A DNA stretch of 64,000 nt from Saprospiraceae bacterium (lineage in GTDB: Bacteria > Bacteroidota > Bacteroidia > Chitinophagales > Saprospiraceae): NCBI GenBank assembly GCA_020628645.1, contig JAHDES010000024.1, positions 1 through 64,000 on the forward strand. Reading direction: 5' to 3'. The notes under the pieces were generated by a model. The model saw only the letters and a program-made list of their open reading frames with translations, was not told the DNA's origin and made no database searches. The position numbers and the translations under genes were made by a program. Shown one piece after another: positions 1 through 8,753 of this stretch; the first letter of the stretch is position 1; each line of letters starts with the position of its first letter.

Positions 1-32
1 ACTGGAGCGTAAAAAATACATATTAAATAAAT

Positions 33-455
33 CTATCGTTCAGTAGATAGAGTTGCTATCAAAGAATCATTGTTTATTAATTCATAAGAGATAATATTAG
101 GAAAATCATGAGATGGATTTTCAAAAGACATGTAATTTTCCCTTAATCGAATAATATTAAAACGAACTGCTTGCTGATTATTTTGATACTGCACTTTTGG
201 GATATAAAATATATTTCCATTTTCCTGTACTATTCTAATAGTTTCTAAGACAATAGTATCCTGATTATTGATTTTATAGCTAATTCCTTGAAATTCAAGG
301 CTATCTTTTTTTACCCATTTTTCATAAATACTGCCCTCAGATGTTTTATATTCCCAAGTACCAATAATCCATTTTGCTTGGTCAATATGCTCTTTTAGTG
401 TACAAGCACTAATTACAAAGCATACGAACAGAAAACAATATTTCAGATAATTCAT
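33..455 (-). CDS. DUF6265-like lipoprotein
   Basis: A 140-residue predicted lipoprotein. A short hydrophobic leader ends in VISAC, with Cys18 as the likely lipidation site. The mature part has the pattern W-IGTWEY near the start, then E-KW, and late in the protein a segment reading FENPSHDFPNIISY. That pattern resembles the DUF6265 family of small secreted beta-rich proteins, whose function I do not know. It sits just downstream of the YedK gene on the same strand, 34 bases after its stop, so the two may be co-transcribed. The family assignment is from motif memory; lipoprotein status is the firmer part. Confidence 0.7.
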   Translation of the reverse strand: MNYLKYCFLFVCFVISACTLKEHIDQAKWIIGTWEYKTSEGSIYEKWVKKDSLEFQGISYKINNQDTIVLETIRIVQENGNIFYIPKVQYQNNQQAVRFNIIRLRENYMSFENPSHDFPNIISYELINNDSLIATLSTER

Positions 456-489
456 TTGGACAAACCATTTTTTAGCATTGATTTCTATT

Positions 490-1164
490 TTAGAATAATC
501 TTAAAGGTTCTTCTACTTTTTCTTGCAACTTCACATTATTGTTAGAGGGAGAATTCAAGGCTTGCGAGATTCGATAATGTTGGAGGAAGCCATCGGAGAG
601 AGGCTGTAATAATTGGAGCACTTGATTTAAGTCAGTTTCTGTAAGCCAAGCCTTTTGTTTTTCTTTCGTCTCTAAAAAAACAGGCATTCGATTGTGTAGT
701 CCTTCCATATCTTTATTTGGAGTAGTAGTGATAATAGCAAAGGTGTTTTTTTGCGTTACGCCGTCTGTCCAAGTATCCCAAATACCTGCCATGATTAAGG
801 GAGCGGAATCAGTAGAAAGAATTCGATATGGAATTTTAGATTGTCCTTCTTTTTTCCATTCATAAAAACTATCCCCCAAAACCAAACATCGTTTAAAGCG
901 AATGGGCATTCGAAATGATGGTTTGGTAGCGATACCCTCAGTGCGAGCATTGATGAGCTTTCCTGAATTGCGACCATCTCTTGACCAAGCAGGGACTAAA
1001 CCCCATTCCATACGACTCAATTGATTAGGGGTATTATTTGCAATCACGTAAGCATCATGCGTAGGGGCGATATTGTAACTAAACAGTAATGGAGTTTTTA
1101 CTTCAATATCAAAATGTTTTTTGATGGTTTCTTTTTTTAAGGAAAAGGAGTAGCGTCCACACAT
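490..1164 (-). CDS. yedK: SOS response-associated peptidase family protein (YedK/HMCES)
   Basis: This is a SRAP-domain protein, the family that forms a covalent thiazolidine crosslink to abasic sites in single-stranded DNA and shields them. The start chosen is the ATG giving MCGRYSF, because the catalytic cysteine must be residue 2 after methionine removal; the open frame extends 23 codons further upstream but that part is made of a dispersed repeat. Key residues are visible: Cys2, Asn72 in INAR, Glu102 in FYEW and His157 in GLHNRMP, matching C2/N75/E105/H160 of the E. coli protein. At 224 residues it has the usual length. It is cytoplasmic. Confidence 0.95.
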   Translation of the reverse strand: MCGRYSFSLKKETIKKHFDIEVKTPLLFSYNIAPTHDAYVIANNTPNQLSRMEWGLVPAWSRDGRNSGKLINARTEGIATKPSFRMPIRFKRCLVLGDSFYEWKKEGQSKIPYRILSTDSAPLIMAGIWDTWTDGVTQKNTFAIITTTPNKDMEGLHNRMPVFLETKEKQKAWLTETDLNQVLQLLQPLSDGFLQHYRISQALNSPSNNNVKLQEKVEEPLRLF

Positions 1165-1183
1165 AATTACTGCTTTGAAAAGA

Positions 1184-1290
1184 TAATACCGTGTTGATAA
1201 AATCCTTTCGTATATAGAATATGATTTTTTCAACTCGGCATTATACGTTTTTGGTGTGATTTACGAAATCACTTATTCAATTTCGTATAA
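1184..1290 (+). repeat. Dispersed 107-bp two-hairpin repeat, copy 1
   Basis: This intergenic block matches the reverse complement of positions 5273-5379 along its whole length without gaps, at about 80% identity or better by eye. The first part folds as a long imperfect hairpin between TAATACCG at the left end and CGGCATTA. The second part is a hairpin with outer arms TTATACG/CGTATAA and inner arms GTGATTT/AAATCAC. It lies immediately upstream of the yedK start, and it generates the spurious N-terminal extension of the yedK frame. No coding content is seen. Confidence 0.75.
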
Positions 1291-1337
1291 GAATAGGTTA
1301 AGATAATGAAATATCTTGTAGTTCAAAAGGGTACACT

Positions 1338-1380
1338 AAAAGAAAAACTCCCATCATTGTTATAGAATAATGGGAGTTTT
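1338..1380 (-). terminator. Rho-independent terminator of the M36 protease gene
   Basis: An 11-bp perfect stem pairs 1344-1354 (AAAACTCCCAT) with 1370-1380 (ATGGGAGTTTT) around a 15-base loop. Read on the minus strand it is followed by a T-rich run. It lies about 20 bases past the stop of the M36 protease gene. Confidence 0.85.
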
Positions 1381-1400
1381 AAATATGATATGAAGAAAAA

Positions 1401-4040
1401 CTATTTATTTTCTTCTTCTTCTGTTTCGACATCTAATGTGGAACAAGGAACAATTTCTCCTAAAAATTCAGCATTGGCTTCTACTTCAAAACCTTCATTC
1501 AAATCAATAAAGTTACCTGCTTGATAAATTACTACCTCTCCTGCAGGAACAATAGCGTCAGAAGTAACAGAATTAGAGGCACTATAGGTATCAGAAACCA
1601 TTCCTCCTGTTAAGGGTAAATCTGTAGGACATGAGCTTGGAACAATACAGAAATTAGTTAGTTCTTCACTTCCAAATTCCCCTCCTGTGAAAATAGTGGT
1701 ACCTTCTGTGTCATTGGTAAGGGTATATGATCCAATACCATAACCACAACAAATACCATCTCCAATACTATCAAAAATAGTAAAGTCATAACAACCCACG
1801 TCTAGACACCATGTTACAGTAACTGTAATATTGTCTGCATATGGGCCTCCAGAATCTATTGTAGTTCCATTATCATCTACTAAAGTCCAAGTTGTTTCAT
1901 TACCATAATCATCTGTAAGGAGCGTTAGCGTTACTCCTTGCCCACCTACTACAATATCAAAATTGTTCGTTTTAGCATCATTCAAATTATTGGTATCACT
2001 GTTACCATTTGGGTTACTAACAGTAGCATTAAAGGTATGTGCTCCAGATGCTACAGATTGTGACGGAAGAGTGATATCTGTTGAAGCTGTTGATGCTAAA
2101 AGTCCAGTCCATGAAAATGTCATTGGTGAACCTCCATCAATATCATAAATAATATCTACAGAAGTTAAATCATTATTACCATAGTTTTTAAGTCGTACTA
2201 CAGGAGTAATAGTCCCATTACAATTTGTTCCATCTGGACTAACAATCAATTCAATCCCTGCATCATCTGGCCCTGTTGGTAAATCAGGTAAGGTATAACC
2301 ACAAGAAGTTAGTCCTGAATGTATCGCAAAGATTTCAGCACTCGTATAATTTAGGTTTTGTGCAGCTTGGAAAACAGCGTTGGCAGCATCATTTTGACTT
2401 GAACTTCCATTAGTCATTCCTAAACCTTCATAAAATATTTTATCCATTTGTTGTTGACCAATCACATCCCAAATATCCATTAAACAAGAGGCCCAAATTT
2501 GACCATCTGTATGGATTTGTCCAGATAGCCCCCCAGGATACCCCACATTATGACTGGTTACTCGACCATTCCAACATTCATTATGACCATCCCAATTGAA
2601 GACCCAATTATAGGCAGGATCAGAAGATGTCCAATTTCCTAATCCTCTATTGTAGGATTGTGCTACATAATCGCCACATCCTTCACTTAGTCCATCTGTT
2701 TGTGAGAGTCCTCCTGCTGTAACCCAATCGTGCAAGCCATGTCCTAATTCATGATGAATCACATCTGAATCCTCTGCATCATCTACACACCCTTCACCAA
2801 ATGTAACGGTACCAGAGCCTGAAGAATAAAAAGAATTATCTGCACCATTAGCTCCATGAGGATCAAAGCGTACTCCTGTTGTATACTGATAAGGTACGAC
2901 ATTACATCCCAAGGTATTATTAATATAACGCATTAAATAATCAATATGATAATAGCAGTTTACAGGCTCAAAGCCTTGTTCTTCGCGATCAAATTCAAAG
3001 ACAGAGGAGTTTTGTGAAAACAAGCCTGTATTCGGAGCATCTGAATCTACAATTTCAGCCCAGGGTCCACGAAGAGTAAATGTACCATTATTGTCTTCAA
3101 TGTCTAATAAGGTAACACTAAAACGAGAATTATCTAAGTCTGTATTGGTAGCGTCATTATTATCTACATAATTTCCACCATAAGCAACCATATTTGAAGA
3201 TAATGGATCTGGATCAAAAATAAATCCTGTACCATTTGCCATTGTTACAGCTGGCTTTGAAGATGCTGTACATGAAGCAGAAGGTGGATGATTATGATCG
3301 TGTTGATGATCATTATGTTTGCAATAATAATACAATTGATTTTCTACCTTAAAAATTTCCTGTGTTTGCGCATCAATAAATACATGCCATTCTCCCTGAG
3401 GCTCTCCCGCTAAGATGGTAATTTCATGTGCTAATCTACTACCTTGTGCATTATGATAAACCATTGTTCTACTAGTTTCAGGCATCATCAAGCGAGTTGG
3501 GTTTATGTATTCCATTGCTTTTTGAATAGCCTCTTCTTCTGAGATACTCATATGAAGGCTATTCAAACGAACATCTGTTTCATAACTATTCATTAAAAAT
3601 TGAACCTTATTACGCGGATCAATACTTACTGTTAATTCCGCTTTATTTACAGGGTAGCCCTCATAGTGCTGTCGATATCGAACGACTGTTCCTGCATTTG
3701 TACTACGTATAGCATGTAGTTCTAAATCGCTTAGATCAGCATGACGAAGCTTTAAGGTTGAACTATATTCTTGAAGAAAATAACTTGCCATTTCTTCAGG
3801 CGTACCATTAGGAACAGCATAATTTAAATTGTATAAGGATATGGGAATTTGAGTATTGATATCAATACGTCCATCTTCTTGTTGAATACTTACTTTTTTT
3901 TCTCCTTTTACATTAGAAAACTCCAACTCATGTGTTGGTACAGGTTTTTGTGCTTGAACAATTGATACACATAGTAACAATAGAATAAAACTACTCCACT
4001 GAAGCCAGTTTTTATTACTAGGAAGCCTTTTAAAATTCAT
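1401..4040 (-). CDS. Secreted M36 (fungalysin-like) zinc metalloprotease
   Basis: An 879-residue exported endopeptidase. A signal peptide (about 1-30) precedes an FTP/PepSY-type inhibitory propeptide (about 35-235). The zinc site is HELGH at 430-434, with the third ligand probably Glu453 in LSEGCGDY. A His-rich linker flanked by cysteines (about 240-257) separates propeptide and catalytic domain. After the protease come a CARDB-like beta domain (about 593-700), a cysteine-rich beta domain containing DSIGDGICCGYG, and a C-terminal segment resembling the 3-coathanger stack domain seen in T9SS cargo. The likely role is extracellular protein degradation. It is monocistronic, with its own terminator. 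Confidence 0.9.
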   Translation of the reverse strand: MNFKRLPSNKNWLQWSSFILLLLCVSIVQAQKPVPTHELEFSNVKGEKKVSIQQEDGRIDINTQIPISLYNLNYAVPNGTPEEMASYFLQEYSSTLKLRHADLSDLELHAIRSTNAGTVVRYRQHYEGYPVNKAELTVSIDPRNKVQFLMNSYETDVRLNSLHMSISEEEAIQKAMEYINPTRLMMPETSRTMVYHNAQGSRLAHEITILAGEPQGEWHVFIDAQTQEIFKVENQLYYYCKHNDHQHDHNHPPSASCTASSKPAVTMANGTGFIFDPDPLSSNMVAYGGNYVDNNDATNTDLDNSRFSVTLLDIEDNNGTFTLRGPWAEIVDSDAPNTGLFSQNSSVFEFDREEQGFEPVNCYYHIDYLMRYINNTLGCNVVPYQYTTGVRFDPHGANGADNSFYSSGSGTVTFGEGCVDDAEDSDVIHHELGHGLHDWVTAGGLSQTDGLSEGCGDYVAQSYNRGLGNWTSSDPAYNWVFNWDGHNECWNGRVTSHNVGYPGGLSGQIHTDGQIWASCLMDIWDVIGQQQMDKIFYEGLGMTNGSSSQNDAANAVFQAAQNLNYTSAEIFAIHSGLTSCGYTLPDLPTGPDDAGIELIVSPDGTNCNGTITPVVRLKNYGNNDLTSVDIIYDIDGGSPMTFSWTGLLASTASTDITLPSQSVASGAHTFNATVSNPNGNSDTNNLNDAKTNNFDIVVGGQGVTLTLLTDDYGNETTWTLVDDNGTTIDSGGPYADNITVTVTWCLDVGCYDFTIFDSIGDGICCGYGIGSYTLTNDTEGTTIFTGGEFGSEELTNFCIVPSSCPTDLPLTGGMVSDTYSASNSVTSDAIVPAGEVVIYQAGNFIDLNEGFEVEANAEFLGEIVPCSTLDVETEEEENK

Positions 4041-4249
4041 GTTATCTGATTTTAGGTTAAATTGTGTTTGAAAAATAAATTATTGTAATGGTCTATTAGA
4101 TTTGGTAAGTTACAGAATTAACCATATAAAGCTAACCAAAAATAATAACTTCACCAATTAAATTAGCAATTGAGTATTTCACACAATTTTTCCGTATCCT
4201 TTAATTCAAAGTTTTACACAAATTTCGAATCCTATTGAGCTCTTGTTAG

Positions 4250-5245
4250 TTATCGCAATTGTTCTAATACTTTTTCTAACATACGATCTTTCCCATTATT
4301 AATATCTTCTTCACTATTTTCTATTGCAATATTTGGTTCTACGCCTAATTCAATAGAACGCCCTTCTTTATCCACAAAATCGCTTACGGAAACTGCTACT
4401 GACCAACCATTGGATAATTCAAAACCTGCATTTCCACCACCGCCACCACCTGTAAGTTGACCAACCAATGTAAAATTGGGTAAGCCCTTACACATCGCAG
4501 CTAAATAAGAAGTCGCGCTATAGCCCATTCTATTGATCAAGAGATAAACTTGTACATCGTGATAAACGGAAACACTTGGGTTTGCATAAACTGCTAATGG
4601 TGCAGTTTCGTCTTCATGCCCTGGACCAGTTTTTTCGATATAACCACCGAGATAGGTTTTCTCTTTTACAAAATCCCCCAACATAATAGGAACTGGATTA
4701 CTATTGCCGCCGCCATTATTTCTTGTGTCCAAAATGAGATTTTTAATTTGAGGCGTAATTAACGTTCGTAACAACTTTTGCAAATAATAAAAGTTCTTCA
4801 TTTTAGGGATATAGATGTAAAGGGTTTGCTCATCAATATACCCATATTCGAAGACATTATCCTGCTGTAATTTATCTTGCAAATAATTATTCTCGACCAA
4901 ATCTTTTGAAAAATGAATTTCATAACCATCCATGTAATTATAAGATTTTCCATTTCGAAATGGGGTTTTAACTATATTGTGGTTATCACGTAATTGAAGC
5001 AAAGAGTTTTCCATAGCTTGTAATAATGCTTCGTCTGTACTGAACTCATTAATTGTTGGGCTATAGGTATCATAAACTGTTTGCCAATCCACTTCTTTTT
5101 CTTTGAAGTAGATATAATTTTCATCTACATAAGTCCAAAATTCATCATAAATAGCTTTTTGATCCTTTGGAGCTACTTTAAATAATTCTTTTGAACAACT
5201 GCTGCAACATAAAATGACACTGATTAAAAAGAGTATATTTTTCAT
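4250..5245 (-). CDS. S41 (C-terminal processing) family peptidase, lipoprotein
   Basis: A 331-residue predicted lipoprotein with hydrophobic leader MKNILFLISVILCCSSC; Cys17 or Cys14 is the likely lipid site. The core is tail-specific protease-like: LILDTRNNGGG forms the beta strand before the active site, the catalytic Ser lies in INRMGYSATSYLA, and VGQLTGGGGGGNAGFEL and ELGVEPNI are typical downstream family signatures. No PDZ domain is obvious, as in many Bacteroidota S41 proteins. It follows an outer-membrane protein and a second S41 peptidase on the same strand, but the 107-bp repeat sits in the 131-base gap, so co-transcription is uncertain. Confidence 0.88.
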   Translation of the reverse strand: MKNILFLISVILCCSSCSKELFKVAPKDQKAIYDEFWTYVDENYIYFKEKEVDWQTVYDTYSPTINEFSTDEALLQAMENSLLQLRDNHNIVKTPFRNGKSYNYMDGYEIHFSKDLVENNYLQDKLQQDNVFEYGYIDEQTLYIYIPKMKNFYYLQKLLRTLITPQIKNLILDTRNNGGGNSNPVPIMLGDFVKEKTYLGGYIEKTGPGHEDETAPLAVYANPSVSVYHDVQVYLLINRMGYSATSYLAAMCKGLPNFTLVGQLTGGGGGGNAGFELSNGWSVAVSVSDFVDKEGRSIELGVEPNIAIENSEEDINNGKDRMLEKVLEQLR

Positions 5246-5272
5246 TTTTGTACGTTTTTTAATGTTAAGAAA

Positions 5273-5379
5273 TTATACGAAATTGATTAAGTGATTTCGC
5301 AAATCACACCTTCAACGTATAATACCGATTTAAAAAAATCGTAAATTATATACGAAAGGATTTTTTTAATTCGGTATTA
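5273..5379 (-). repeat. Dispersed 107-bp two-hairpin repeat, copy 2
   Basis: This is an inverted copy of the element at 1184-1290. Read on the minus strand it begins TAATACCGAATT and ends TTTCGTATAA. Stem I pairs about 21 positions with a single mismatch, better than in copy 1. One stem position is A-T here and G-C in copy 1, so pairing is kept although the bases differ. Stem II has the same GTGATTT/AAATCAC core. The last three bases of the element supply the TAA stop of the upstream outer-membrane protein gene. Confidence 0.75.
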
Positions 5380-6189
5380 ATAGACCAAACTAATGCCTGC
5401 GATTAATTGATGTGCTCCATACGATACTTTTTTCCCTGTACGAACTGCTTGATTACTATAGTTATATTGAAGATTAAACTTGACTTTGTCATTATGGTAA
5501 TAACTCAATCCTACCACAAAATTCATAGAGCCATATTTATTCCACGTGCCTAGCTTTCCACTTTTTAAAATAGAAGAAGCCATTCCTCTACGAGTAGGGT
5601 GAAAGACGCCTTCTTGCAAATAGTGTTCAGGATAGGGATGTGCAAAGGCTGGTCGAATCACATGACTGAGAACAGACATCCGTGCGCCTAGATCAAGATT
5701 GAGTCGATTTTGTTCATTTTCTTGAAGAGTAAAAGAGCGATCTACCGCCACACCTAAATGATTACTCATGGTATAGCTAATGGTATTATTGTTGAAATTT
5801 CCTTTTATCGCACCTTTTGGGAAAAGCAATAGTGTTGAATGTCGCCAGTATCCACCAATCCAAGTGCCTTTGATATTTCTTTGATAGCTATAGGTCACAT
5901 CAGGGTGCACCATTTTGTACCAAATTGTAGAATTATCTAAGCCATTGGTAGCACTAAAACGCATGCTCAAAGAAGTCCTTTTTTGAGCATCCCATTTATT
6001 ATGAACGATTCCATAAATCGGAGCGAGATAATGTTTTTTATGGGCAAAGAACCGTTGTTCTTGTATTGTATTAATTCCAAATCCTACTTGAAATCCTATT
6101 TCTCGATGTAGAGAATTGCTGGTTTCTTGAGCAATTAAATAAGAAGACATAAAGAAAAATAATAGGAAGATTGCATTAAATAGTCGCAT
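5377..6189 (-). CDS. Putative outer-membrane protein of unknown function
   Basis: A 270-residue protein with a signal peptide (cleavage probably after YLIAQ). The mature part is rich in aromatic and polar residues in alternation and ends in an aromatic beta strand (HQLIAGISLVY), as expected of an outer-membrane beta barrel. I do not recognise a family. The gene lies 36 bases downstream of an S41 peptidase gene, suggesting an operon. Its TAA stop is formed by the end of a dispersed repeat, so the C-terminus may have been set by insertion of that element. Confidence 0.6.
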   Translation of the reverse strand: MRLFNAIFLLFFFMSSYLIAQETSNSLHREIGFQVGFGINTIQEQRFFAHKKHYLAPIYGIVHNKWDAQKRTSLSMRFSATNGLDNSTIWYKMVHPDVTYSYQRNIKGTWIGGYWRHSTLLLFPKGAIKGNFNNNTISYTMSNHLGVAVDRSFTLQENEQNRLNLDLGARMSVLSHVIRPAFAHPYPEHYLQEGVFHPTRRGMASSILKSGKLGTWNKYGSMNFVVGLSYYHNDKVKFNLQYNYSNQAVRTGKKVSYGAHQLIAGISLVY

Positions 6190-6225
6190 GATTTTTTTGA
6201 TTTTATGGTGTGAAAAACAGAATTC

Positions 6226-7653
6226 TTATTGGCTAAATACAGTATCCCTTGTTTGTAAACTATTATCATCTTTTTTATCTGTTAATATTTCATTTAACAC
6301 ATAATCAAGTGCTGTATCTGCTGCTACTTTTATATCAGGTTCAACTCCAGTCTTATCCAATCGCACCCCTGAATACGTGATATAATCGTTCAGTGGAATC
6401 TGTAAAATGAGTTCATTTTCAATACGAAATTGATTGGATGAAAGCATTGCCCCAGCCGTATTTTCTCCTACAATGCTTGCATGCTTATGATTTTTGAGTC
6501 CATACACGAATGGTTCACAAGTACTAGCCGTTCTTCGGTTGGTTAGTATGTAAATATTTCCTTTAAAGTGTTTTTCTCCTGGCAACAGTTTAAAATAAGC
6601 GCCATAATTTTGGGCTGCCTTATCATACCATTCCCCTAGGCTACCTCCACTGAATTCTGTAAATTTTGAGTAATCATCTTTCGTTGGTAATCGATCAAAT
6701 GCTTTATACCAATTTCTATTTGGGAAAACACCCGCAATAACTGGCTCATCAATAAGATATTCTGCCAAAGAAAAAGCAGGAACAAAACTACCACCAGAAT
6801 TATTTCGCAAGTCAATAATTAGGTTCTTATACCCTTTTTGGTCGATAATAGAAATCAAACTGTCCATTTCTTCTTTCGTACCAGAAAAACTTTTGACCTT
6901 TAAAACACAAGTTTCTGTATTAATTTCTTCTAAATGAGCATAATTGATACACTTTTGCTTAGTGCAAGTTTGAGTTTGAGCTCGATAGATATAATAGTGG
7001 GAAAATGGGAATTCTCTAGCCAAAGCCATTACAGCAGTTTGAAGTTCGAGATCGTCCTGTATATTGGGACTTAATCTGAGCATTCTTTTTTTGAATTTAC
7101 GCCATTGTTTTGTGTTTATAAATTTGGCTTTATACACATGTTGTTCTGTTAATTCGAATATTTCTCGAAAGGTAGTGGCATAATCTCTGATAGGTTTTAT
7201 GTTATCCACTTTACTCCCTTTTAATTCTGTTTTTGATCCATTTTTATTCAGAATTGTAAGTAACAAAGAATCTTCTTTGATTAGACCTTGAAATGTATTT
7301 TTACTGAAAAGGGTATGAAAATTTCCATTTATAACATTTCCATTCATATCACCTTCAAAATAGACAATCTCAGGATAATCTAAAGTAGTCGCCATTTTTA
7401 CAATAGTGTACTTAAACCCTCCAACTATTTCTTTAAGTGCATTTTTTCTTGTTGAACCAATTATTTGATCCTTTTTTATCTCAGTAGTTAAGTAGTAATT
7501 AAAGCCTTGAGGTGCTTCAATCAGCCATGTTTCCTGTCCTTGACAAAACAAGGGAAAGAACAATATTAGTACGATGTAAAATTTATTTAAACCATATCCT
7601 ATTTGTAGGTATTTTGAGTAAATAGGTGTGAAGATTGATTTTGTAAGTCGCAT
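6226..7653 (-). CDS. S41 family peptidase, secreted or membrane-anchored
   Basis: A 475-residue S41 peptidase from the chosen ATG (MRLTKSIF); the open frame has 13 further upstream codons without signal-like character. A hydrophobic segment at about 26-38 (FYIVLILFFPLF) may be a signal peptide or anchor. An N-terminal beta-rich region of about 130 residues precedes the peptidase core: LIIDLRNNSGGSF, the Ser-bearing TNRRTASTCEPF, VGENTAGAMLSS and TGVEPDIKV. Two cysteines in the motif TCTKQKC may form a disulfide. It is a paralogue of the S41 peptidase two genes downstream. The substrate is unknown. Confidence 0.85.
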   Translation of the reverse strand: MRLTKSIFTPIYSKYLQIGYGLNKFYIVLILFFPLFCQGQETWLIEAPQGFNYYLTTEIKKDQIIGSTRKNALKEIVGGFKYTIVKMATTLDYPEIVYFEGDMNGNVINGNFHTLFSKNTFQGLIKEDSLLLTILNKNGSKTELKGSKVDNIKPIRDYATTFREIFELTEQHVYKAKFINTKQWRKFKKRMLRLSPNIQDDLELQTAVMALAREFPFSHYYIYRAQTQTCTKQKCINYAHLEEINTETCVLKVKSFSGTKEEMDSLISIIDQKGYKNLIIDLRNNSGGSFVPAFSLAEYLIDEPVIAGVFPNRNWYKAFDRLPTKDDYSKFTEFSGGSLGEWYDKAAQNYGAYFKLLPGEKHFKGNIYILTNRRTASTCEPFVYGLKNHKHASIVGENTAGAMLSSNQFRIENELILQIPLNDYITYSGVRLDKTGVEPDIKVAADTALDYVLNEILTDKKDDNSLQTRDTVFSQ

Positions 7654-7737
7654 ATCGAATTGATTTTTGATTCGATACAAAGGTGGGAACAAATTTGATA
7701 TGGTGCAGATAATAGGGCTTAATGGTAGGTTTGTGTG

Positions 7738-7780
7738 GTGAAATGCAAGCTTCTTTTTACTTCTAAAGCTTGCATTTCAC
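7738..7780. repeat. Perfect 15-bp inverted repeat
   Basis: GTGAAATGCAAGCTT (7738-7752) pairs without mismatch with its complement at 7766-7780 across a 13-base loop. Neither strand has a T-run after the stem, so it does not look like an intrinsic terminator. It lies downstream of the LytTR regulator gene and 85-130 bases upstream of the S41 peptidase start, where an operator or mRNA structure would fit. Confidence 0.6.
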
Positions 7781-7801
7781 ACTTAAATATTTAAAAACCA
7801 A

Positions 7802-8629
7802 TCAATTAAGTCGATTTTTTAAATCATCATATTTAGAACGAGAAACAGGAATTTTTTTATCAAAGCCTTCTAGTTCTAGTAAAGGTTTGCTTTTATTCCC
7901 GTGTAAGGCAAGCATTTTTAAGCGGTTGACAATGTAAGATCGGTGTACTTGAAGGAAGTGATCGCTATTCAGTTGCTGATAAATTTGTTTGAGCGTAGCC
8001 CGTATGATATGTCGCTGTAATTTCGCCTCATTTTGAAGATAAAGCATCACATAATTATCTTGTGCTTTCACCAATAAAACATCATTTGCTTGTGCTTGTA
8101 TTTGATCTGATTTACTATTTCCAAAAGTAAGAATAATGGCATTTGATTCTTCTTGTGTGGTAGAAGTACTAAGGGTAGATTGGAGTACATCTTTCCATAC
8201 AATGTAGAGATAAATAAACGCCCCAACACATGGAATTAAGGCAACAGAAGTTGCATTAAAGAAGAAAGCAAGAAAGGTATTAATCTTAAATCCTCCATAC
8301 AAAATAATTGCTGCATACGTATAACACGCCATTATGGACAAGGTACTAATTAGAAATAAATCCAATACTTCTAATAGAATCGTCCAACGTTCTATTTTAC
8401 TAGAGAAGAAACGTAAGCTCAAATAATAATAAATACTTATGGTCGAAAAAATACAAGCGCCATATCCAGCGAGAATAAGTGTTTTGTACGGGTGCTGAAA
8501 ATTTTTAGTACCAAAAGGTTGAAATACAATCAACATAAAACTCACCGAAAACGCAATCATTAAGGCGATGATTACATATTGCCGATACGTTGATCGAGGA
8601 TAAGGTATTTTGGTAATGTTTTTAAGCAC
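7802..8629 (-). CDS. Four-helix membrane protein with C-terminal LytTR DNA-binding domain
   Basis: A 275-residue membrane-bound transcription factor. Four hydrophobic helices are visible at about 17-37, 50-70, 85-110 and 118-145. A LytTR domain fills about 165-275, with the characteristic VLLVKAQDNYVMLYL, LKQIYQQL and FLQVHRSYIVN segments. There is no receiver domain, so it presumably senses membrane or ligand state directly. The only start compatible with all four helices is GTG at 8629, but a strong promoter-like match overlaps it; ATG at 8560 would cut the first helix. It stands alone on the minus strand. Confidence 0.85.
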   Translation of the reverse strand: MLKNITKIPYPRSTYRQYVIIALMIAFSVSFMLIVFQPFGTKNFQHPYKTLILAGYGACIFSTISIYYYLSLRFFSSKIERWTILLEVLDLFLISTLSIMACYTYAAIILYGGFKINTFLAFFFNATSVALIPCVGAFIYLYIVWKDVLQSTLSTSTTQEESNAIILTFGNSKSDQIQAQANDVLLVKAQDNYVMLYLQNEAKLQRHIIRATLKQIYQQLNSDHFLQVHRSYIVNRLKMLALHGNKSKPLLELEGFDKKIPVSRSKYDDLKNRLN

Positions 8630-8657
8630 AAATGTATTTTCTTTTGAAACCTACCAA
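8629..8657 (-). promoter_or_regulatory. Bacteroidota-type promoter match
   Basis: On the minus strand TTG (8655-8657) is followed after 18 bases by TACATTTG (8629-8636), matching the Bacteroidota consensus TTG-N17..23-TAnnTTTG. The last G of the -7 box is the G of the GTG start assigned to the LytTR gene, so transcription would begin inside the first codons. Either the start is annotated too early or the match is fortuitous. Confidence 0.45.
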
Positions 8658-8753
8658 ATTTAAGAGTTATTGATGAGAATCAGCAAATTTTACGCTTATT
8701 TTAAACCAATAAGAAGTGAAGTATCATTGAGATTATTTAAATAAGTAATATAA

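Noticed and set aside
1165-1233. N-terminal extension of yedK by 23 codons
   Set aside because: It runs into the dispersed repeat, and the family requires the catalytic cysteine directly after the initiator methionine.
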